Shown here piece by piece: positions 1 through 5,538 of a stretch of 5,538 nt of DNA. Within the stretch, counting starts at the first letter, position 1. Each line of letters starts with the position of its first letter. A model generated the notes under the pieces. That model had not been told where the DNA came from, ran no database searches, and was given only the letters and a program-made list of their open reading frames with translations. The position numbers and the translations under genes were made by a program. Source of the DNA: an uncultured Verrucomicrobiota bacterium (GTDB taxonomy: Bacteria > Verrucomicrobiota > Kiritimatiellia > RFP12 > UBA1067); contig CAMZET010000109.1 of the NCBI GenBank assembly GCA_947305825.1, positions 1 to 5,538 of the forward strand. The letters are read 5' to 3'.

Positions 1-918
1 TGCGGCGAGTTCGGCGCCGACATGGCGTATACTGAAATGATTTCCGCCGCCGCGCTCACGCACGACCACGCCAAGACGCAACTCATGCTCGAAACGCTTC
101 CGGGAGAAGTCCCGCTCGGATGCCAGTTGTTTGGCGCGACCGAGACGGACCTCGCCTGTGCCACGCGAGAGGTGGAAAAGGTGAAAGACCGCTTCGTCGA
201 ACTCAACCTGAACGCAGGCTGCCCCATGCCGCGTCTTGTGCGCGCCGACTCCGGCGCGTGCCTCGCCGCCGACCCGGAACGCACTTACCGCCTGCTTCGC
301 GCCATGAAGTCCGAGACTTCCCTCCCAATCACCCTGAAAACGCGCCCAGGCCCGAACCCCTCACGCACCACCGTGTTCGAACTCCTGGATGCGGCAGAAA
401 AAGCCGGCGCCGCCGCTTTCATCCTGCATGCCAGATTCACTTCGCAGATGCATGCCGGCAACGTCCATCTCGACATCCTGGCAGAGACGGTCCGTCGCGC
501 GCACATCCCTGTAATCGGCAACGGCGGCGTCATGGACGCCAAGACCGCCAGCGACATGGCCGCAACCGGCGTCGCCGGCGTCATGGTTGCGCGTTCCGCC
601 TTCCACCGCCCTTGGATTTTCGCTGAGATTCGCCGCGACCTCGGCGAAACTGCGGCGCACCCGCTCGACCTCGATGCTCCGGGAATATACTATCGCACCG
701 CTCGCAGACATCTCGAACTCGCCGTCCAGTTCCGCCGCGAACTGGCCGACAAATACGGTTCGTCACTCGTCCCCGACGAAGATGCTTTCGTCTCCCTGCT
801 CGCAAGGACGAAACTTTTCCGCTATTTCCGCGCCATGCCGAACGTCTCCGCTCTGCGCCAGACCATAGCCGCTTCTTCAAATCTCGCCGAACTCGCCAAG
901 ACGCTAGGCGACGATTAA
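1..918 (+). CDS. tRNA-dihydrouridine synthase (Dus family), 5' end outside the window
   Basis: Dus enzymes are FMN-dependent and reduce specific uridines in the tRNA D-loop to dihydrouridine, using NADPH, in the cytoplasm. The frame is open from base 1 (CGEFGAD before the Met at 22). Family members start about 20 residues earlier with an APM-G-T segment, so the ATG at 22 is internal and the gene is cut by the window. Numbering from that Met, the YTEM segment is at 3-6, the QLFG strand at 35-38, and the N-x-GCP motif carries the catalytic cysteine Cys67. Lys106 (LKTR), His136 and Arg138 (HAR) match FMN and substrate positions. GNGGV (166-170) and the VMVAR...PWIF block (188-200) form the C-terminal barrel strands that bind FMN phosphate. 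The last ~80 residues are the helical tRNA-binding domain. The protein looks intact to its TAA. It resembles the DusB-like branch, but the subfamily is not certain. The next gene starts 16 bases downstream. Confidence 0.93.
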   Translation, partial: CGEFGADMAYTEMISAAALTHDHAKTQLMLETLPGEVPLGCQLFGATETDLACATREVEKVKDRFVELNLNAGCPMPRLVRADSGACLAADPERTYRLLRAMKSETSLPITLKTRPGPNPSRTTVFELLDAAEKAGAAAFILHARFTSQMHAGNVHLDILAETVRRAHIPVIGNGGVMDAKTASDMAATGVAGVMVARSAFHRPWIFAEIRRDLGETAAHPLDLDAPGIYYRTARRHLELAVQFRRELADKYGSSLVPDEDAFVSLLARTKLFRYFRAMPNVSALRQTIAASSNLAELAKTLGDD

Positions 919-927
919 TGGTAAAAT
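919..927 (+). promoter_or_regulatory. Possible extended -10 promoter element for the glycosyltransferase
   Basis: The short gap after the dus stop contains TGGTAAAAT. This is an extended -10 pattern (TG-N-TAAAAT, five of six matches to TATAAT) and the most AT-rich patch nearby. The -10 hexamer at 922-927 is followed by seven bases, so a transcript would start at or just before the A of the ATG at 935 and would be leaderless or nearly so. No Shine-Dalgarno sequence lies between 919 and 934, which fits that reading. No convincing -35 box was identified; it would lie inside the end of dus. This is a pattern match only. Confidence 0.35.
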
Positions 928-934
928 ACACGCG

Positions 935-3415
935 ATGGCTTTCATTTCTGTCATAATGCCCGTGCACAATGTCGGGGGACTGCTGAGGCAGTCGCTCGAT
1001 TCCCTGCTTGCACAGACCAACGTGGACTGGGAATGCATGTGCGTGGACGACGGTTCTACAGACGGCTCTTCCGCCATTCTGCGCGAATACGCCGACGCCG
1101 ACGCCCGGTTCCGCGTGATTAGGCAGGAAAACCTGGGAACGGTTGCGGCGCGCAAGCGAGCGGTCGCCGCCGCACAAGGGGACTGGGCTCTTTTTCTCGA
1201 CCCGGACGACTACCTTACGCCCAACGCCCTGGAAACGCTCTCGGCGGAAGCCGACCGAACCGACGCCGACATCGTGCAATATGGCGTGAACGTAATCGAG
1301 ACAATCGAGAGGCGCGCGGAAGAGCACGCCAGCATGGCGGCGTATTTCAATTCGCCGCCGGGGGAGAAAGATGCGGGCGAGCTGTACAAGGCCGTGTTTA
1401 TCGACCGTTCCCTGCCTTGGAACCTTATCGGCAAGATTGTCCGTCTCAATGTGGCGCACCCGGCTTTTGCGGCGCAGTGCGACGCATATTCTATCAACGA
1501 AACGGACATGTACGCTTTGTTCCATGTCATAGCGAACATGGATCGCCCCTTGCGCATAATTCCGGCAAGGCTTTACAATTATCGGTGCGGAGGGGGTATT
1601 TCGACGAAGCCCGAAATGACTCTGGAGGAATACCGGCGCACGCTCGGGAAGTTCGACGCGCTTGATGCGCTCAACGCGATTGAAGGTCTTGAAGGGGATG
1701 CTTGGCGGGCGCGCGCGGCAATCGCGTCGCAGATGCTGGGGTCGTCGTTCTACGCGGCGGCCGGGAGACTCGACGACCCGCAGGACGTTCCCGCCGCTTT
1801 CGACATGCTGCTTTCGCGCGTTCCCGCCCGCGAGCTCGCCATTGCCCTCGTCCAGCGCTACCATGCGACGCCGGCGCTCTTGGCGCGCCTTGTCGCTCGC
1901 ATGGGGGTTTTCCGCCGTGCCCCGGCGCAAGACCGCGAGACCGGGACGCCGCGCGACAAGACTCTTTGGATTACGCGCGATGCCATGTTCTGCGGCAACG
2001 ACCGCTACCCGCTGCCGCCGCTCCATGCGAAGTCCCCTGCCTCGCTCGTCGCCCGCGTCCAGAAAATCATGGATATCGTGCCGCGTCTGGCGCTGGACAG
2101 CGCTCATTCTTCGGGCTGCGACACGCCGGACGTGTTCTGGGATTTGCTTGCTTGCAAACTCGGCTGCGGTGTGCGCTTCCTGATTCACCATCCGTTGCCT
2201 TGCACGGAGGCGCTTTGGCGAGCTCCGGCCGCGAGCGTATTCACAAATGAAGCGGACGTGCTGCGTTTGGCGGATTGCGTGTTCGTGCAGACCAAGCTCG
2301 ACCGCGCCGCGCTGCTCGCGGAAGGCGTGAACGCCATTTTGCCAAGGCGCCAGAAGGGCGGCGGCGAAGCGAAGGGCGCCGCCGTCCGCAAGGTCCGCAA
2401 ACCAGACGCGCCGGCATGCGTGCTGTGGGTCGGCCGGCTCTCGCAGGAGAAGCATCCGGGCGATGCGCTCAGGATATTTGCGCGTCTGCACAGGAAACTC
2501 GGCGACAAAGTGCGTTTTGTGATGGTCGGCTCCGGCGAAGAGCCGTTCGAACTTGGCGTCAGGCGTCAGGCAAAGGACTCCGGCCTTGGCGACGCGATTG
2601 TCTTCACGGAGCAGACGCAGGACTTGAAGCCGCTGCTTGACGGGGCCGCCGCGCTGCTGGCCACGTCCGATTTCGAGACGTTTCCGAGGGAAACGATAGC
2701 GGCGGTAGAGGCCGGACTTCCCGCCGTAACCTACTGCCAGCCGCAAATAACGACATGGCGGACGCGCGCCAACGTCGCCGAAGTGCCGTACCGCGACATA
2801 GCGGGCGCTTCGCTCGCTCTCGAGCGCGCGATTGCCGGGTATACGGCCCAGCCGTGCACGGCGCCAGGCTGCGAGCCGGACGACCAGGGCAACCCGCTCC
2901 CGGCGTACATCGCCGCTCTAAAGCGCGCTCTCTTCAATCTGCACGAGCGCAGAACCGCGCAAATCAAGGCTGTGGTTGAAAAACGCGACGCCGCCGTCGC
3001 CCAAATCGCCGAGCTCGAGCGCGCCAGCGAAAACCTTCAGCAGGACTTGTTCGCCGCCCGGAAGGAAGCGCGCAGGGCCGAGGATACCATAGCCTGCAAG
3101 GACCGCGCCCTGCGCGAATGCAAGCGTTCACTGGAAGAGGCCGTCGCCACTATCGCCAAACGGAACTACTCCATCGCGGAGCGCGACAAGTCGCTCCAGG
3201 ATCTCCGGCGGGAAGTCGCCCGCCTCCAGGTGCTCGCCTCGTATCCGCCGCTCAAGGTCTGCGCCAGGGAAATCATGCGACGCGCAAAACTTTTCCTGCG
3301 CCGTCCCTTCGCCCGCTCCAAAAACAAAGAAGCCAAAGTCGCGCACTCCGGCGAAAACGCGCAACCAGTTTCCAAACAACAAGAAAAAGACAGCAACACC
3401 GCGAATGAAAGTTGA
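935..3415 (+). CDS. Bifunctional-type glycosyltransferase: GT2-like domain, GT4-like domain, C-terminal coiled coil
   Basis: An 826-residue soluble or peripheral protein, probably acting at the inner face of the membrane in surface-glycan assembly. Residues 4 to about 230 are a GT-A fold of the GT2 type: SVIMPVHN at 5-12, VDDGSTDG at 37-44, the LDPDD metal and donor motif with Asp89, Asp91 and Asp92, a NETD acid region at 188-191 and a YNYR...IST block at 214-224. After a helical linker, residues ~343-606 resemble GT4: a short first lobe, then VGRLSQEKHP at 499-508 with the donor-phosphate residues Arg501 and Lys506, and a DFETFPRET segment with Glu581. The second Glu of the E-x7-E pair is Ala589. 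Residues ~672-768 are a charged coiled coil, followed by a basic segment (776-799) and a polar tail. No signal peptide or obvious transmembrane helix is seen. The start fits the GT2 N-terminus exactly. Its end overlaps rfbC. Donor and acceptor sugars cannot be told. Confidence 0.9.
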   Translation: MAFISVIMPVHNVGGLLRQSLDSLLAQTNVDWECMCVDDGSTDGSSAILREYADADARFRVIRQENLGTVAARKRAVAAAQGDWALFLDPDDYLTPNALETLSAEADRTDADIVQYGVNVIETIERRAEEHASMAAYFNSPPGEKDAGELYKAVFIDRSLPWNLIGKIVRLNVAHPAFAAQCDAYSINETDMYALFHVIANMDRPLRIIPARLYNYRCGGGISTKPEMTLEEYRRTLGKFDALDALNAIEGLEGDAWRARAAIASQMLGSSFYAAAGRLDDPQDVPAAFDMLLSRVPARELAIALVQRYHATPALLARLVARMGVFRRAPAQDRETGTPRDKTLWITRDAMFCGNDRYPLPPLHAKSPASLVARVQKIMDIVPRLALDSAHSSGCDTPDVFWDLLACKLGCGVRFLIHHPLPCTEALWRAPAASVFTNEADVLRLADCVFVQTKLDRAALLAEGVNAILPRRQKGGGEAKGAAVRKVRKPDAPACVLWVGRLSQEKHPGDALRIFARLHRKLGDKVRFVMVGSGEEPFELGVRRQAKDSGLGDAIVFTEQTQDLKPLLDGAAALLATSDFETFPRETIAAVEAGLPAVTYCQPQITTWRTRANVAEVPYRDIAGASLALERAIAGYTAQPCTAPGCEPDDQGNPLPAYIAALKRALFNLHERRTAQIKAVVEKRDAAVAQIAELERASENLQQDLFAARKEARRAEDTIACKDRALRECKRSLEEAVATIAKRNYSIAERDKSLQDLRREVARLQVLASYPPLKVCAREIMRRAKLFLRRPFARSKNKEAKVAHSGENAQPVSKQQEKDSNTANES

Positions 3416-3956
3416 AGCTACAGCAATCCCTGATGTGAAAATCGTAACGCCGGACGTCCATTTCGACGCACGCGGCTATTTTGTCGAAACGTACAACCGC
3501 CGGCGCTATGAGCAAGCCGGAATCAGCGCGAACTTCGTGCAGGACAACGAAAGCCTTTCGTCGCGTGGCGTCGTGCGCGGCCTGCACTGGCAGGCCGGAG
3601 CCTCGGCGCAGGCCAAGCTCGTCCGCGTCGTCAGAGGCGCCGTCTGGGACGTCGCAGTGGACATACGCCTAGGCTCGCCGACTTTCGGCCGCCATGTCGC
3701 CGTCACGCTCACGGGTGACAACCACCTCCAGTTCTTCATCCCGCGCGGCTTCGCGCACGGCTTCGTCGTGCTGGAGGACGATACGCTTTTCTCCTACAAG
3801 TGCGACAATTTCTACGACAAGCCGAGCGAGCGCGGAATGCGTTTCGACGACCCCGCTCTCGGCATCGTTTGGCCGAATACCGACTTGCCCGTAAAACTAT
3901 CCGAGAAAGACGCCGTTCTGCCGACTCTTTCGCAAATCGAACCCTGGAAGGAATAG
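3405..3956 (+). CDS. rfbC: dTDP-4-dehydrorhamnose 3,5-epimerase
   Basis: RfbC (RmlC) epimerises C3 and C5 of dTDP-4-dehydro-6-deoxy-D-glucose, the third step to dTDP-L-rhamnose, in the cytoplasm. The 183-residue length is typical for this cupin family. Family blocks run in order: TAIPDVKIVTP near the start, DARGYFVETYN at 21-31, FVQDNES at 44-50, GVVRGLHWQ at 55-63, GDNHLQFFIPRGFAHGF at 104-120, YKCDNFY at 131-137 and DDPALGIVWP at 148-157. His61 is the catalytic base, Asp169 in LSEKD fits its dyad partner, and Tyr131 or Tyr137 fits the general acid. No key residue is missing. The ATG at 3405 matches the usual family N-terminus and lies inside the end of the glycosyltransferase gene (11-base overlap), with no clear Shine-Dalgarno, so translational coupling is likely. 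rfbB follows after three bases, giving a tight operon. Confidence 0.97.
   Translation: MKVEATAIPDVKIVTPDVHFDARGYFVETYNRRRYEQAGISANFVQDNESLSSRGVVRGLHWQAGASAQAKLVRVVRGAVWDVAVDIRLGSPTFGRHVAVTLTGDNHLQFFIPRGFAHGFVVLEDDTLFSYKCDNFYDKPSERGMRFDDPALGIVWPNTDLPVKLSEKDAVLPTLSQIEPWKE
3946..3953 (+). promoter_or_regulatory. Ribosome binding site of rfbB
   Basis: GGAAGGAA lies in the last codons of rfbC, with its AGGA core seven bases before the ATG at 3960. It is a good Shine-Dalgarno match and supports that ATG as the rfbB start. Confidence 0.65.
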
Positions 3957-3959
3957 CCC

Positions 3960-5018
3960 ATGTACTCCAAACACTGCATAGTGACCGGCGGCGCCGGCTT
4001 CATCGGCTCCGCGCTCGTCCGCCACCTCGTCGCTGACACGGACGCAACCGTGCTCGTCGTCGACAAACTCACATACGCCGGCAATCTCGCCTCGCTCAAG
4101 GAAGTCTCCTCGTCGCCGCGCTTCTCGTTCCTCCAGGCCGACATCTGCGACCAGGCCGCCATGGACCGCGCATTCGCCGAGTTCCGCCCGGACACTATTT
4201 TCCATCTCGCCGCCGAGTCGCATGTGGACCGCTCCATCGACGGCCCGGGCGAATTCATACGCACGAACATCGTCGGGACGGCGACGCTGCTGCAGAGCGC
4301 CCTCACGTGGTGGCGTGAGCGCAAGGCCGAGGGCAAGGACTTCCTTTTCCAGCACATTTCCACCGATGAAGTCTACGGTACGCTCGGTAAAGACGGCTTC
4401 TTCACCGAAAAGACGCCGTATTCGCCGCATTCGCCGTATTCGGCGTCGAAGGCGTCGAGCGACCATCTCGTACGCGCCTGGCACGACACCTACGGCCTGC
4501 CTGTGCTGATTACCAACTGCTCGAACAACTACGGGCCGTACCATTTCCCCGAGAAGCTCATACCGCTAATCATACTCAATGCGCTGGAGCTCAAGCCGCT
4601 TCCGGTATACGGAGCTGGCGCGAACGTGCGCGACTGGTTGCACGTCGAAGACCATGTGGCGGCGTTGCGCCTGGTGAACGAGAAGGGCGTGCCGGGCGAG
4701 ACGTACAACGTCGGCGGCCACAACGAGCGCACTAACCTGCAGGTTGTCGAGACGGTATGCGCGATACTCGACGAACTTCGTCCGCGCGCCGACGCGAAAC
4801 GCTATGCCGACCTGATAGAGTTTGTCGCCGATCGTCCGGGGCACGACCTTCGCTACGCGATTGACCCCTCCAAGCTCATGAAGGAACTCGGCTGGAAGCC
4901 TCGCTACACCTTCGACACGGGAATCCGTGCGACCGTGCAATGGTATCTCGACAACGAATGGTGGTGGGGTCCAATCCGCAAATCCAAGTACAGCGGCCAG
5001 CGCCTGGGCAAGGCGTAG
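3960..5018 (+). CDS. rfbB: dTDP-glucose 4,6-dehydratase
   Basis: RfbB (RmlB) uses tightly bound NAD+ to turn dTDP-glucose into dTDP-4-dehydro-6-deoxy-D-glucose, the substrate of RfbC next door. At 352 residues it has the normal length of this extended short-chain dehydrogenase family. The Rossmann motif TGGAGFIG is at 9-16, with DKLTYAGN at 35-42 binding the NAD adenosine side. [13 protein letters not shown] (81-93) is a family hallmark. The STDEVYG block gives Thr135, Asp136 and Glu137, the dehydration residues. Tyr160 and Lys164 form Yxxx[18 protein letters not shown] (186-202), RDWLHVEDH (224-232) and the DRPGHD-RYAID region (291-302) bind the dTDP-sugar. All catalytic residues are present. 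The gene begins three bases after rfbC behind a good Shine-Dalgarno. Leucine and alanine codon choice differs between its first and second halves. rfbA and rfbD do not follow. Confidence 0.97.
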   Translation: MYSKHCIVTGGAGFIGSALVRHLVADTDATVLVVDKLTYAGNLASLKEVSSSPRFSFLQADICDQAAMDRAFAEFRPDTIFHLAAESHVDRSIDGPGEFIRTNIVGTATLLQSALTWWRERKAEGKDFLFQHISTDEVYGTLGKDGFFTEKTPYSPHSPYSASKASSDHLVRAWHDTYGLPVLITNCSNNYGPYHFPEKLIPLIILNALELKPLPVYGAGANVRDWLHVEDHVAALRLVNEKGVPGETYNVGGHNERTNLQVVETVCAILDELRPRADAKRYADLIEFVADRPGHDLRYAIDPSKLMKELGWKPRYTFDTGIRATVQWYLDNEWWWGPIRKSKYSGQRLGKA

Positions 5019-5050
5019 TCCGCAGTCGAGAGAGTGGCATCGAAGGGCAA

Positions 5051-5058
5051 GGGAAGGG
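5051..5058 (+). promoter_or_regulatory. Ribosome binding site of the amidohydrolase gene
   Basis: GGGAAGGG ends four bases before the ATG at 5063. It is part of a purine-rich stretch from about 5042 that also holds GAAGGG further upstream. It supports the ATG at 5063. The rest of the 44-base gap (5019-5062) shows no clear terminator hairpin and no -10-like box, so read-through from rfbB is plausible. Confidence 0.55.
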
Positions 5059-5062
5059 CGCG

Positions 5063-5538
5063 ATGACGGTATTTGCGAACGGGGTGGTGGTCGACGGCAC
5101 CGGGCGGGCGGCGTTCCCGGGCGATGTCGTGGTCGAGGGCGACACGATAGCCGATGTAGTCGAACGTGCCGGCGGCGGCGCGAGCCGAGCGCAATATCCG
5201 GACGCGGACGTCATCGACGCCGCCGGCTGCATCGTCAGCCCGGGTTTCATCGACTGCCACTCGCATTCCGACGCCTACCTCGTAATCGAGCCGGACGCGC
5301 CGAGCAAGGTCAGCCAGGGCGTGACCACCGAAGTGAACGGGCAGTGCGGCGGCTCGGTCGCGCCGCGCTACGGCGAGGCGCGACTTTCTTCCGACTGGGC
5401 CTCGCTCCTGGGCGAGAGGCTCGTCTGGCGTTCCATGGCCGAATACCGCGCCGTCCTGGAAGCCGCCCGCCCCGCGATAAACACCGTCCAGTTCGTCGGC
5501 CACAACACCTTGCGCTCCTCGGTCGTCGGATACGCCGG
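5063..5538 (+). CDS. D-aminoacylase / N-acyl-D-amino-acid deacylase family amidohydrolase, 3' end outside the window
   Basis: The first 158 codons of a metal-dependent amidohydrolase; the frame is still open at the window end. Family members of about 480-540 residues remove the acyl group from N-acyl-D-amino acids, or act on related amides. The N-terminal small beta domain (NGVVVDGTG at 6-14) leads to SPGFIDCHSHSD at 59-70, the first metal-binding strand. His66 and His68 form the HxH pair. KVSQGVTTEVNGQCG at 82-96 carries Cys95. In the Alcaligenes faecalis D-aminoacylase the zinc ligands His67, His69 and Cys96 have the same spacing, and this separates the family from dihydroorotases and most other amidohydrolases. 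VGHNTLR at 145-151 is another family block. The remaining ligands lie beyond the window. The start fits the family N-terminus and has a Shine-Dalgarno. It lies 44 bases after rfbB and may be co-transcribed, but no link to the sugar pathway is evident. Exact substrate is unknown. Confidence 0.9.
   Translation, partial: MTVFANGVVVDGTGRAAFPGDVVVEGDTIADVVERAGGGASRAQYPDADVIDAAGCIVSPGFIDCHSHSDAYLVIEPDAPSKVSQGVTTEVNGQCGGSVAPRYGEARLSSDWASLLGERLVWRSMAEYRAVLEAARPAINTVQFVGHNTLRSSVVGYA

Noticed and set aside
683..692. AT-rich AATATACTAT inside dus, resembling a -10 box
   Set aside because: It encodes the in-frame Ile-Tyr-Tyr of the Dus C-terminal domain, lies far from any start codon, and no -35 element was identified.
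918..956. 12-codon reading frame (MVKYTRWLSFLS) starting at the TAATG overlap with the dus stop and ending inside the glycosyltransferase
   Set aside because: It could be a coupling leader peptide, but it has no ribosome site and such short frames arise by chance; nothing else supports it.
581..2746. Very long open frame (721 codons) on the - strand, opposite dus and the glycosyltransferase
   Set aside because: The translation is Arg-rich with no recognisable domain or hydrophobic core pattern, while the + strand here encodes clear GT2 and Dus motifs. Few stops on the opposite strand are expected in GC-rich coding DNA.
4415..4459. Runs of 9-base units in rfbB: GCCGTATTC-like three times, then GGCGTCGA(A/G) twice
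   Set aside because: They encode the conserved [15 protein letters not shown] active-site stretch at its normal family length, so there is no repeat expansion.
5019..5062. Possible terminator between rfbB and the amidohydrolase
   Set aside because: No GC-rich inverted repeat followed by a T run could be found in the gap.
4904..5503. Open frame on the - strand (199 codons) covering the rfbB end and the amidohydrolase start
   Set aside because: It lies opposite well-supported family motifs (HSHSD, GVTTEVNGQCG) on the + strand, has no recognisable family features, and spans a gene boundary.

Overview
The window is a GC-rich, almost fully coding stretch of bacterial DNA with five genes, all on the + strand. 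Both ends cut through a gene. The order is: the 3' part of a tRNA-dihydrouridine synthase (1-918); a large multidomain glycosyltransferase (935-3415); rfbC, a dTDP-4-dehydrorhamnose 3,5-epimerase (3405-3956); rfbB, a dTDP-glucose 4,6-dehydratase (3960-5018); and the 5' part of a D-aminoacylase-type amidohydrolase (5063 to the window end). No RNA gene, CRISPR array, insertion sequence or attachment site was seen. The longest non-coding gap is 44 bases.

The host looks like a GC-rich bacterium. The families present are too widespread to name a phylum. Start signals are mixed: rfbB and the amidohydrolase have purine-rich Shine-Dalgarno sequences. The glycosyltransferase instead has an extended -10-like TGGTAAAAT placed so that transcription could begin at its ATG. 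rfbC has no clear ribosome site and overlaps the end of the glycosyltransferase gene by 11 bases.

Functionally the core is a surface-polysaccharide unit. RfbB converts dTDP-glucose to dTDP-4-keto-6-deoxyglucose and RfbC epimerises it at C3 and C5, giving the precursor of dTDP-L-rhamnose or a related 6-deoxysugar. The glycosyltransferase upstream would act in assembling a glycan that may contain this sugar. The usual partners rfbA and rfbD are not inside the window. The tRNA-modification gene and the amidohydrolase are probably unrelated neighbours, although the amidohydrolase is close enough to be co-transcribed.

The most unusual item is the 826-residue glycosyltransferase. A GT-A (GT2-like) domain is joined to a shortened GT-B (GT4-like) domain whose second E-x7-E glutamate position is alanine. 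A roughly 97-residue coiled coil and a basic, possibly membrane-binding tail follow.
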